A program made the translations under genes and the position numbers. DNA of 64,000 bases from Marinobacter sp. NP-4(2019) (lineage in GTDB: Bacteria; Pseudomonadota; Gammaproteobacteria; Pseudomonadales; Oleiphilaceae). This document shows, in pieces, positions 17,899 to 25,614 of the stretch (the stretch's first letter is position 1; the number at the start of each line of letters is the position of its first letter). The stretch is from assembly GCF_003994855.1 (NCBI RefSeq), contig NZ_CP034142.1, positions 2,542,001 through 2,606,000 of the forward strand, written 5' to 3'. The notes under the pieces were generated by a model, which was not told where the DNA came from, did not search any database, and saw only the letters and a list, made by a program, of their open reading frames with translations.

Positions 17899-18691
17899 TA
17901 ATGACCGCTCCCACAAACTTTTCAGAATTGAAGGCTGTCGCAGCCTGTTCCACCAAATCCGGCGTAACCCGGCCATGGGGCACCACCAACATAGCGTAAT
18001 CACACAGTTCCGCCAGGATACGGGCGTCGGGTGACTCAGAAATGGAGGCAGTGTCCAGAATAATGAAGCGATCCGGATAACGCCGTCTCACGGCCTGGAG
18101 AAACTGCTTCATTCGAAAAGACGTAAAAAACTCCGCAGGAATTTCCCGCTGACTACCTGCAGGAATCAGACGAAGTCTGGGAATACCCGTCGGGTAAAGA
18201 ATTCGTGCAATGTCATAGTCCGAATCATCCAGGAAATCCGTCAAGCCGGATTCCGGCAGGATGTCCAGGGTTGTATGCAAGGACGGCTCTCTGAGATTAC
18301 AGTCTATAATCAGTGCCGTTTTGGATTGATCAAAAGCGAAGGCGGCGGCCAGGTTCAGCGCTACAAATGAGCACCCAGCACCAGGTGACGCGCCGCTAAC
18401 CACCATTGTGAAGTTATTACCCCCGGATGTTTCCAATAATCGGGTGCGCAAGTCCCGGAACCGATTTACCAGACGCCGGTTTTTGGACTCAGGGTAAATG
18501 ATGCGGCGTTCATCCATGTCATCACGGGTGAGCCGGCGCGGTTCCTGCATCCGCACGATCTGTTTGCTGATGACGTACCTGTCAACAGCACCCGGCCCCA
18601 ATTCGAGAGAACTGGGAACCAGCATCCTCGAGTCATCCCACTCCGAATACGGGACGCCATCCCCGTTCAATTCATTCTTTTTTTCAGCCAA
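17891..18691 (-). CDS. BY-kinase-like protein with degenerate P-loop (XrtA tyrosine-autokinase family)
   Basis: The longest single frame begins at TTG 18691 and gives 266 residues of the CpsD/CapB-like ATPase fold. Walker A at 100-108 reads GASPGAGCS, so the phosphate-binding Lys is replaced by Cys107. The Walker A' segment is IIDCNL (130-133 region), with Asn132 where Asp is usual. Walker B is FIILDTAS (Asp213). There is no C-terminal tyrosine cluster. It therefore looks like a pseudokinase partner of the Wzz-like protein upstream. The true start is probably ATG 18795 in another frame, joined through a T7/A7 run at 18678-18684 (see separate entry). It overlaps the barrel start by 8 bases. 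Confidence 0.75.
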   Translation of the reverse strand: MAEKKNELNGDGVPYSEWDDSRMLVPSSLELGPGAVDRYVISKQIVRMQEPRRLTRDDMDERRIIYPESKNRRLVNRFRDLRTRLLETSGGNNFTMVVSGASPGAGCSFVALNLAAAFAFDQSKTALIIDCNLREPSLHTTLDILPESGLTDFLDDSDYDIARILYPTGIPRLRLIPAGSQREIPAEFFTSFRMKQFLQAVRRRYPDRFIILDTASISESPDARILAELCDYAMLVVPHGRVTPDLVEQAATAFNSEKFVGAVING

Positions 18692-18795
18692 TAACTCTCG
18701 TCACCCTGGACTTCACCGTTGGTCTTGCTGGTGGCGGTTGACGAAGGTTCATTTCTTTTCGGAGGATCGTCAATTCTATTCTTATGCTCGGTCAT
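18667..18795 (-). CDS. 42-codon ORF, probable N-terminus of the BY-kinase-like gene in a shifted frame
   Basis: ATG at 18795 overlaps the upstream Wzz-like stop as ATGA, a classic coupling arrangement. The ORF reads MTEHKNRIDDPPKRNEPS and later GDESYWLKKRMN before a stop at 18667. The kinase frame opens only at a weak TTG inside this ORF. A -1 shift, or one extra A, in the A7 run of the mRNA (18678-18684) would join YWLKKK to NELNGDG of the kinase, giving a ~301-residue protein. Explanations are a homopolymer sequencing error, a real mutation, or slippage. The peptide itself is polar and disordered-looking, with no domain. Confidence 0.5.
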   Translation of the reverse strand: MTEHKNRIDDPPKRNEPSSTATSKTNGEVQGDESYWLKKRMN

Positions 18796-20321
18796 CCGAA
18801 TACTCCCATCATAGCTGCCACGACAATGGCAATATAAATGACTACAGCAACTATCGCGAAGGCACCCACCAACACTGTGACACGACGGTCACGGCGCAGC
18901 TCGAACGGCGTGCTTACATGCGGAAGCTCGACCAGGACCGGTAAATCGATATCCTCTTCCAGCTGGTACCTGGCGCGTACCCGGGGATCGATCTGCAGTA
19001 GCCCGGCGGCAAGACCAAACGGCGCAAGTAATCCAACAAACAATCCCGCCACGGCAAACGTCGAGAATTTGGGGCCCGATGATCCCAGTGGGAATTGGGC
19101 CTTCTCGTTGATTCTGTAGTTCAGACCCTGCCCCTCTACATCCAGGTGCATGGAAACTCGCGCCCGTTCCCGACGTTTCAGCAGGTCATCATAAATCTGC
19201 TTGTTCACTTCCATATCACGGGTAAGATCGGAGTACTGAGCCTTATTCTCCTGAATTCTTTCCATTCGCCTGGACTGCTCGGCAAGCAACTGTTCAAAGG
19301 AGCGTATCCGGGTGTTGGCGGTCTGGATGTTTGCCCTGGTCCTGGAAAGCTCGGACTGGATTTCCTGGTAAACCGGGTTGGACACGTCCTCTCCCGTCAC
19401 TGAAAGTAACTCTTCGTCCTGATTGGCTATTGCCCTGGCACGTTGGCTGCGCAACTCCCTCAGTTGTTCCTTGAGAATGACGATGTCGGGGTAACTGTCG
19501 TGATACTGCAAACGCAAGTTATCCAGTTTTTCCTCCAGAGTGTTAATCCTGGATTGATACGCATCCACTGTCCGACCTTCTCGAATGGTAGGATTCACCC
19601 GGTTCAACTCGTTTTCCAGGGATCGCGCCCGGGTTTGCAGCTCCGCACGCTCCAGTTCCGCAAGTTCCAATTGATTTCTCAGGCTGGCCATCCGGTTGTT
19701 GGCTTCGCTCTCAGTGCCGTCAACGTTCTCCGACAGAAACTGTTTGAGCCGTGCCTCAACCTCGGCCAGTTGATTTTCATAGCTCTTGACCTGCTTATTG
19801 ATGAACTCATAAGCGTTACGGCTTTCTGCACGCTTACGCTCGTTGGTTTCCTCAATAAACAACTGCCCCATCCGCTGGGCAATCTGAAAGGCCTTCATCG
19901 GGGACTCGGATCGGTAGGCTATGGCGAAGTAGCTATCCCCTCTGGGTAGCACCGAGAGATTTTTGCGTAACGCACCGATTCTCTCTTCAAGCTGTGAACG
20001 CTCTATGTCCACAGCCTCTTCCCCGAAAATGGATTGATCGAGAGCGACCTTTTCCATCACGCTTCGACTCCAGAGCAACTCCTTCGCTGCGGAAGCCCGA
20101 TCATTGATCTCAGTAGCCACCGCACTCCCCTCCATCAGGGGGCGGATAATATTCCGGTCATCTATGAAAATGATGGTCTCTGACTGGTATTTGTAGGGCC
20201 ACAGAAAGCCCGCAGCCAACACACCAAAACTGACCACCATGAAAAGCAGGAGAGCGAGCCATTTTCTCGCCCGCACCTCCCTCAGGATCTCAACGGGTAG
20301 CTGTGATAGAGGTAAAGCCAT
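18792..20321 (-). CDS. Polysaccharide chain-length determinant (Wzz-like), XrtA type
   Basis: A 509-residue inner-membrane protein. A Wzz-like N-terminal domain (ARKWLALLLFMVVSFGVLAA transmembrane at ~20-45) is followed by a long periplasmic alpha-helical coiled coil (~150-400, with heptad-rich stretches such as LEEKLDNLRLQYHDSYPDIV), a GSSGPKFSTFAVAGLFVGLLA segment and a final transmembrane helix (AFAIVAVVIYIAIVVAAMMG). This matches the XrtA chain-length family (TIGR03007), a co-polymerase that sets EPS length together with the BY-kinase. The stop codon overlaps the following ATG as ATGA. It lies 37 bases downstream of the export lipoprotein gene. Confidence 0.9.
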   Translation of the reverse strand: MALPLSQLPVEILREVRARKWLALLLFMVVSFGVLAAGFLWPYKYQSETIIFIDDRNIIRPLMEGSAVATEINDRASAAKELLWSRSVMEKVALDQSIFGEEAVDIERSQLEERIGALRKNLSVLPRGDSYFAIAYRSESPMKAFQIAQRMGQLFIEETNERKRAESRNAYEFINKQVKSYENQLAEVEARLKQFLSENVDGTESEANNRMASLRNQLELAELERAELQTRARSLENELNRVNPTIREGRTVDAYQSRINTLEEKLDNLRLQYHDSYPDIVILKEQLRELRSQRARAIANQDEELLSVTGEDVSNPVYQEIQSELSRTRANIQTANTRIRSFEQLLAEQSRRMERIQENKAQYSDLTRDMEVNKQIYDDLLKRRERARVSMHLDVEGQGLNYRINEKAQFPLGSSGPKFSTFAVAGLFVGLLAPFGLAAGLLQIDPRVRARYQLEEDIDLPVLVELPHVSTPFELRRDRRVTVLVGAFAIVAVVIYIAIVVAAMMGVFG

Positions 20322-20358
20322 AGCGACAAACTCACAATAGGTTTAGTGCAACTGAAAC

Positions 20359-21003
20359 TCAGAAAGTCCGCTCAGGCACACTGAGAATATCCCCTGGGCG
20401 TATTGCATAATTGGTTGCTACGTCGCCATCGTTGAGAATATCCTCAAGCCGAACTGGGATAGCGACCACTTCGCCATTCATCTTTCGGTACAGCATGGCC
20501 TTGTTCAGGGCCGCGAACGGCGTAGTACCGCCCGCGCCCAGGACAACGTCGAGTACCGTCATACCTGCGCGATGGGGAACAGACACAGGTTTCTGAACAG
20601 CCCCTGTTACCCGTACGCGATCGCTGTATTCGTGACTGCCCATGGATGTCACAACGATGCTGACTTGTGGTTCCCGGATGTACTGTGCGAGGCTTCTCTC
20701 GATTATCTCGGCAAGGTTGGCTGGCGTGCGACCAGCGGCCCGGACGTCGCCAACAAGAGGAACGGAAATTTTTCCGTCAGGTCGGACTGGAACAGAAATG
20801 CTCAAGTCTTCGTTTCGCCAGACCGAAACTTGCACCACATCCGTCGGCCCGAGTATATACTCGTCCACGCTGGTGGAGGTATCTAGACGCAATGCGCGCT
20901 GGATCTTATCCGGTGAGGAGGCCGATGGGCCCGCACAACCAGTAGCTAACACTACCGTAGCCAGGAGCAGGGCAATGCCTGCGAGGGAGTACTTCCGTGA
21001 CAT
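20359..21003 (-). CDS. EPS export outer-membrane lipoprotein (Wza-like), XrtA type
   Basis: A 214-residue lipoprotein. Signal peptide with lipobox LATGC places the acylated Cys at residue 23. A poly-export domain follows (YILGPTDVVQVSVWRNEDLS through PVRPDGKISVPLVGDV) and then a SLBB-like segment (VRVTGAVQKPVSVPHRAGMT). It lacks the large C-terminal part of full Wza, as is usual for XrtA-type export proteins (TIGR03027-like). It should form the periplasmic/outer-membrane exit of the polymer with the Wzz-like protein. It lies 62 bases downstream of the sugar transferase gene. Confidence 0.9.
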   Translation of the reverse strand: MSRKYSLAGIALLLATVVLATGCAGPSASSPDKIQRALRLDTSTSVDEYILGPTDVVQVSVWRNEDLSISVPVRPDGKISVPLVGDVRAAGRTPANLAEIIERSLAQYIREPQVSIVVTSMGSHEYSDRVRVTGAVQKPVSVPHRAGMTVLDVVLGAGGTTPFAALNKAMLYRKMNGEVVAIPVRLEDILNDGDVATNYAIRPGDILSVPERTF

Positions 21004-21065
21004 TGTGATTCCTCTCTACAAGTCCTTGCTTCGTTCCATGTTTCGGGAACAGCACAACCCCGAAA

Positions 21066-22478
21066 CTACCTTGATCCTTTTTTGAACAATACCACTTCTA
21101 CTGTCTGAATTATAATCAACAAGTCCAGTAACAAACTCTGATTCTTAATATAGTAAAGATCGTAGCGAAGTTTTTCCCTGGTATCCTCTTCGTTGTCCGC
21201 ATAGGCAAAGCATAGCTGAGCCCAGCCCGTCAGGCCCGGTTTAACCCGGTGTCTCTCGCTATAAAAAGGAATCTTTTCCGACAGCTGCTGTACAAATACC
21301 GGGCGCTCCGGCCGCGGGCCCACGAACGCCATGGAGCCGGTCAGGACATTAAAAATCTGTGGCAACTCATCAATACGCAACTTACGGATCACCTTCCCGA
21401 CTCTGGTAACCCTGGCGTCGTTCTGACTGGCCCAGACAGCCCCGTTTTTTTCCGCGTCTGTCACCATGGAGCGAAATTTGTAGACTCTGAAGATGCGCCC
21501 GTTCAGCCCGACCCGCTCCTGGCTATACAAAACCGGCGCCCTGATACCATCTTCGATCTTGATGGCAATGACGGTGAGGACCATCAATGGAAGACTCACC
21601 AATAAGAGGGTGATTGCCGCCAGAAAGTCCAGTGAACGTTTGCCAAACCCAAACACTGACGAAACCTTGAAACCGTCGGAAAACACCAGCCAGCCCCGGG
21701 TAACCATCTCCAGTGCAACTTTCCTGGATTCGCGCTCGTAAAAGGTTGCGCCATCGACAATGCGGACCCCATACATTTTGCATTCCAGGAGATCTTCCAT
21801 TGGCAAGCCTTTCCTGCGGTCGTCTACCGCGACCACAATTTCGCTCACCGGATGTTTGCGGATGTACTGAAGGAGAGTTGTGGGCAACCGGATCAGGTGT
21901 TCTTCACCGATTTCTACCGATTCATCCGGCAGTGGAACAAATCCGATGAAAACGAATCCCTGACGGTTAAGTGGTGTTTTCAGGTCCATAAGTAGCTGCC
22001 TGGCCCTGTACCCGGCTCCCAGGACCAGGACTTTCCGTCTGAATGCGTCCTTCCCCGCAATCGCGAAAAAAATCAGGCGGAATATACCCAGGAGGAACAA
22101 CCCAAAGACAGAGGCAGATGTGAGTATGTCAGAGAAGCCCAGATACCATAGCCATTCATTGCCAAAGATGTAACAAAACCCGGAAGCCGGCACACCGATA
22201 ATGAGCGAAAAGATTGTCCGCAGCATCATACCGGACATACCCTCATCAAGGCGGGACTGGTGAACACCCAGAGCGATCATGACGATGAGATTGACAATGC
22301 CAAATACGAGTGCGGACGGAAGCAGGAACCTGAGATTGTCAAAGAAGAAAGAGAGTTCGCCAAAGTAACGAAAAAAGACAGCGATTAAAAAGCTGACGGC
22401 CAGGACAACCAGGTCGATAAGGCCCAGAATAACGAAAGGAACGTGAATATAGTGCCTGAACAATCTGACGTGGGCCAC
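21066..22478 (-). CDS. Polyprenyl-phosphate sugar-phosphate transferase, XrtA/PEP-CTERM type
   Basis: A 470-residue polyisoprenyl-phosphate glycosylphosphotransferase. Four N-terminal transmembrane helices and a CoA-binding-like middle (VLVLGAGYRARQLLMDL) lead to the catalytic bacterial sugar transferase domain with SQERVGLNGRIFRVYKFRSM, KLRIDELPQIFNVLTGSM and PGLTGWAQLCFAY. This is the TIGR03013-like enzyme that starts repeat-unit synthesis by moving a sugar phosphate onto undecaprenyl phosphate. The GTG start has an AAAGGAG ribosome-binding site. It is the first gene of the EPS operon on the minus strand, 170 bases behind prpD. Confidence 0.92.
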   Translation of the reverse strand: MAHVRLFRHYIHVPFVILGLIDLVVLAVSFLIAVFFRYFGELSFFFDNLRFLLPSALVFGIVNLIVMIALGVHQSRLDEGMSGMMLRTIFSLIIGVPASGFCYIFGNEWLWYLGFSDILTSASVFGLFLLGIFRLIFFAIAGKDAFRRKVLVLGAGYRARQLLMDLKTPLNRQGFVFIGFVPLPDESVEIGEEHLIRLPTTLLQYIRKHPVSEIVVAVDDRRKGLPMEDLLECKMYGVRIVDGATFYERESRKVALEMVTRGWLVFSDGFKVSSVFGFGKRSLDFLAAITLLLVSLPLMVLTVIAIKIEDGIRAPVLYSQERVGLNGRIFRVYKFRSMVTDAEKNGAVWASQNDARVTRVGKVIRKLRIDELPQIFNVLTGSMAFVGPRPERPVFVQQLSEKIPFYSERHRVKPGLTGWAQLCFAYADNEEDTREKLRYDLYYIKNQSLLLDLLIIIQTVEVVLFKKGSR

Positions 22479-22546
22479 GCCAACTCCTTTTGCTGCTCAT
22501 AATAAAAGCGTCTACGCATCCAATGCTGCAGAACTCAGAGAAATAA

Positions 22547-22574
22547 AGTTTACTGCATTCTGATCACACTGCAA
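22547..22574 (-). promoter_or_regulatory. Possible sigma-70 promoter of the EPS operon
   Basis: On the minus strand, TTGCAG (22569-22574) and TAAACT (22547-22552) are separated by 16 bases, about 70 bases ahead of the first EPS gene. Both hexamers match consensus only partly. No terminator was seen between prpD and this site, so read-through from the prp operon is possible. Confidence 0.3.
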
Positions 22575-22648
22575 TGATCCACTGGAACAGATGCGTACCC
22601 TAGCGATCGCAGCTTGTTATTTTTTTAAACACTGCCTTTCAAATGGTG

Positions 22649-24133
22649 TCAGATCACAAAAAGCTGTACAAACTCGTGAACCGGCATGTTTTCAAGGACC
22701 TTCTGATCTTTGCACAAGTGAAATATCTCTCCGCAGCGTTCAGCAGGAAACCGGGTTGCCAGGTTGTTGCGGAATTTTTCCTCTAACAGCGGAATCCCCT
22801 CTTTCCGACGGCGCCGGTGGCCAATGGGGTACTCTACCGCCACCTTGTCGGTACTGGTTCTATCCTTAAAGAACACTTGAATGGCATTGGCAATCGAACG
22901 TTTGTCTGGTTCCAGGTACTCACGCGTGTAACGCTCATCTTCCACAATGTCCATTTTGGAGCGGATCTTGTCGATAATGGGATTGGCCTCGTGGAAGCCA
23001 TCTTCGTAGTGCTCGGCCGTCAGGCTACCGAAGATCAGGGGAACTGCCGCCATATATTGCAGGCAATGATCCCGATCCGCTGCGTTGGCAAGCTTGCCTT
23101 CCTTGGAGATGATGCGAATAGCGGACTCATGGGTGGTGATGACAATACGATCGATGTCATCGAGCCGGTCGTTCACCTGCGGATGCAGGGTAACGGCAGC
23201 CTCGGCCGCGGTCTGTGCATGGAACTCCGCCGGGAAAGAAATCTTGAACAGGATGTTTTCCATCACATAGGAGCCGAAATCCTGAGGCAGGGTAAACCGC
23301 TGCTTGTCCTTCGGCTTCAGTTTCTGGTCTTTGTTGGTCTTGCTGAACAGCACATCGTAGAAGCCCCACTGGGGCGCCGTCAGCACACCGGGAATGCCCA
23401 TTTCCCCGCGCATGGCGATATCCGCCAGGCGTACCGCCCTGGAGGTGGCATCGCCCGCCGCCCAGGATTTACGGGAACCGGCATTCGGCGCATGACGATA
23501 GGTACGGAGAGACTGGCCGTCTACCCAGGCATGGGACAACGCGGATAACAGCTGCTCACGGCTGGCACCCATAAGCTTGGCGGTAACCGCCGTTGATGCC
23601 ACCTTGACCAGCACCACGTGATCCAGCCCCACCCGGTTGAAGGAATTCTCCAACGCCAGCACACCCTGGATTTCATGGGCCATGATCATGGCTTCGAGTA
23701 CTGTTCGCATGGTGAGGGGCTCTTTGCCCCCGGCCACGCGTTTCTGGGAGAGATGATCCGCGACCGCCAGAATACCGCCGAGGTTGTCCGATGGATGCCC
23801 CCACTCTGCTGCCAGCCAGGTATCGTTATAATCCAGCCAGCGCACAATGCAGCCGATATCCCATGCGGCCTTTACCGGATCCAGACGAAAGGACGTACCC
23901 GGAACCCGCGCGCCATGGGGAACCGCCGTTCCCTCGACGATCGGCCCCAGATGCTTGGTACACTCTGGAAAGCGCAACGCCAGCAAGCCACACCCCAGGG
24001 TGTCCATCAGGCAGTTGCGGGCAGTGTCCCAGGCTTCTGTGCTGTCCACCTCGTAGTTCAGGACATAGTCCGCAATCTTCTGCAGGACATCGTCGTAATC
24101 CGGTCGAACGTTCTGGTCTACATTGCTGCTCAT
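22649..24133 (-). CDS. prpD: 2-Methylcitrate dehydratase
   Basis: A 494-residue MmgE/PrpD-family enzyme that dehydrates 2-methylcitrate in the 2-methylcitrate cycle of propionate breakdown. Recognisable blocks are RWLDYNDTWLAAEWGHPSDN, SHAWVDGQSLRTYRHAPNAG and KSWAAGDATSRAVRLA. Start has GGAGAG nine bases upstream. It is the last gene of the operon, although the cluster already has acnD and prpF, which do the same conversion by an iron-sulphur route. Having both kinds of dehydratase is known in some proteobacteria. A 9-base-pair hairpin lies in the 79-base gap from prpF. Confidence 0.95.
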   Translation of the reverse strand: MSSNVDQNVRPDYDDVLQKIADYVLNYEVDSTEAWDTARNCLMDTLGCGLLALRFPECTKHLGPIVEGTAVPHGARVPGTSFRLDPVKAAWDIGCIVRWLDYNDTWLAAEWGHPSDNLGGILAVADHLSQKRVAGGKEPLTMRTVLEAMIMAHEIQGVLALENSFNRVGLDHVVLVKVASTAVTAKLMGASREQLLSALSHAWVDGQSLRTYRHAPNAGSRKSWAAGDATSRAVRLADIAMRGEMGIPGVLTAPQWGFYDVLFSKTNKDQKLKPKDKQRFTLPQDFGSYVMENILFKISFPAEFHAQTAAEAAVTLHPQVNDRLDDIDRIVITTHESAIRIISKEGKLANAADRDHCLQYMAAVPLIFGSLTAEHYEDGFHEANPIIDKIRSKMDIVEDERYTREYLEPDKRSIANAIQVFFKDRTSTDKVAVEYPIGHRRRRKEGIPLLEEKFRNNLATRFPAERCGEIFHLCKDQKVLENMPVHEFVQLFVI

Positions 24134-24182
24134 TGGCGCTCTCCTTTTCCGGACGGATGAGGGACGGCCATGAATAACGGCT

Positions 24183-24205
24183 GACTTACCCGGTAAGGGT
24201 AAGTC
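24183..24205. repeat. Hairpin between prpF and prpD
   Basis: GACTTACCC and GGGTAAGTC pair perfectly over 9 bases with a 5-base loop, 8 bases after the prpF stop. No T-run follows on the transcribed strand, so it is more likely an mRNA stability or processing element than a terminator. Confidence 0.5.
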
Positions 24206-24212
24206 TAGGTCA

Positions 24213-25391
24213 TTACTGAGCGGTTTGCGGCACCCGAACCCAGCCTTCCATCAGGATCCGCGCGCTGCGACTCATAATGGCTTTGGTTGCGGTCCACTGA
24301 CCGTCCACTTCCTTTGCCTCGGCGCCGACCCGCAGGGTGCCGGACGGGTGCCCGAAGGTCACGTGGGTGCGGTCGCCGCCGCCAGCGGCCAGATTTACCA
24401 GGGTTCCCGGAACGGCGGATGCTGTCGCAATCGCTACTGCAGCGGTGCCCATCATGGCGTGGTGAAGCTTGCCCATGGACAAGGCGCGCACCAGCACGTC
24501 CACATCCCCTGCGCCGATGCTCTTGCCGCTGGAAGACACGTAGTCCACCGGTTTGGCAACAAACGCCACCTTCGGGGTGTGCTGACGGTTGGCGGCTTCC
24601 TCGATGTTCTGGATCAGCCCCATTCTCATCGCACCATGGGCACGAATGGTTTCAAACATGGCCAGGGCCTTGGGATCGCTGTTGATATCGTCCTGCAGTT
24701 CGGAACCCTTGTACCCGATGTCCTCCGCGTTGACGAAGATGGTCGGGATACCTGCGTTGATCATGGTGGCTTTCAAGGTGCCAACGCCGGGCACTTCCAG
24801 GTCGTCCACCAGATTACCGGTGGGGAACATGGAGCCCTCGCCATCGGCCGGGTCCATGAATTCCACCTGCACTTCGGCGGCCGGGAATGTCACCCCATCC
24901 AGTTCGAAATCGCCGGTTTCCTGGACTTCACCGTTGGTGATGGGAACATGGGCCACGATAGTCTTGCGGATGTTGGCCTGCCAGATGCGGACGGTGCAGG
25001 TGCCATTTTCGGGGATGCGGTCTTTGGCGACGAAGCCGCTGTTGATGGCGAATGCCCCAACCGCAGCGGTCAGGTTACCGCAGTTGCCGCTCCAGTCCAC
25101 GAACGGCTTGTCGATGGAGACCTGGCCGAAGAGGTAGTCAACATCGTGATCCGGCTGGGTGGGCTCCGCCAGGATCACGGTCTTGCTGGTGCTGGAGGTG
25201 GCTCCGCCCATACCGTCGATTTGCTTCTGGTAGGGATCGGGGCTGCCGATGACCCGCAGCAGGAGTGTGTCCCGGGCTTCGCCGGGGGTCTGGCAGGGTT
25301 CTGGCAGGTCTTGCAGACGGAAAAATACGCCCTTGCTGGTGCCGCCACGCATGTAGGTGGCTGGCACTTTGATTTGTGGTTTGTGAGGCAT
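24213..25391 (-). CDS. prpF: 2-Methylaconitate cis-trans isomerase PrpF (AcnD accessory protein)
   Basis: A 392-residue member of the PrpF/diaminopimelate-epimerase-like fold. The opening KVPATYMRGGTSKGVFF and the SGNCGNLTAAVGAF block (~100-115, with a conserved Cys) are typical. PrpF isomerises the trans-methylaconitate made by AcnD so that it can be hydrated. It lies between acnD and prpD; a 223-base gap filled with palindromic repeats separates it from acnD. Confidence 0.95.
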   Translation of the reverse strand: MPHKPQIKVPATYMRGGTSKGVFFRLQDLPEPCQTPGEARDTLLLRVIGSPDPYQKQIDGMGGATSSTSKTVILAEPTQPDHDVDYLFGQVSIDKPFVDWSGNCGNLTAAVGAFAINSGFVAKDRIPENGTCTVRIWQANIRKTIVAHVPITNGEVQETGDFELDGVTFPAAEVQVEFMDPADGEGSMFPTGNLVDDLEVPGVGTLKATMINAGIPTIFVNAEDIGYKGSELQDDINSDPKALAMFETIRAHGAMRMGLIQNIEEAANRQHTPKVAFVAKPVDYVSSSGKSIGAGDVDVLVRALSMGKLHHAMMGTAAVAIATASAVPGTLVNLAAGGGDRTHVTFGHPSGTLRVGAEAKEVDGQWTATKAIMSRSARILMEGWVRVPQTAQ

Positions 25392-25414
25392 AGAGTACCT
25401 TTTTTGCTTAGGTT

Positions 25415-25605
25415 GTCGGATTACGGCTGCGCCTAATCCGACCTACGGTGCTTTCCCCCTCTCCCCAACCCCTCTCCCGCGAGGGGAGAGGGGTTCCCAC
25501 AGCTCTGACCATGAAACTCCCCCTCCCGCGAGGGGAGAGGGACTCTCGAAGGTCTGACTATGAAGCTCCCCTCTCCCCTCGCGGGAGAGGGGCCGGGGGA
25601 GAGGG
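25415..25605. repeat. Cluster of REP-like palindromes between acnD and prpF
   Basis: Two repeat types occur together. At 25415-25442 is a palindrome with arms GTCGGATTA and TAATCCGAC around CGGCTGCGCC. At 25458-25494, 25517-25542 and 25568-25605 are three copies of a pyrimidine/purine palindrome built on CCCCTCTCCC and its complement, with a GCGAGG or CTCGCG centre. Similar units recur at 29367-29475 and 30406-30495. They look like REP/BIME-type intergenic repeats able to form strong hairpins in the prp transcript. Confidence 0.85.
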
Positions 25606-25614
25606 GGCCCGGCT

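Noticed and set aside
22577..22648. Possible terminator between prpD and the EPS operon
   Set aside because: Only a weak GACAC/GTGTT stem with an A-rich tail was found; not enough to support a terminator call.
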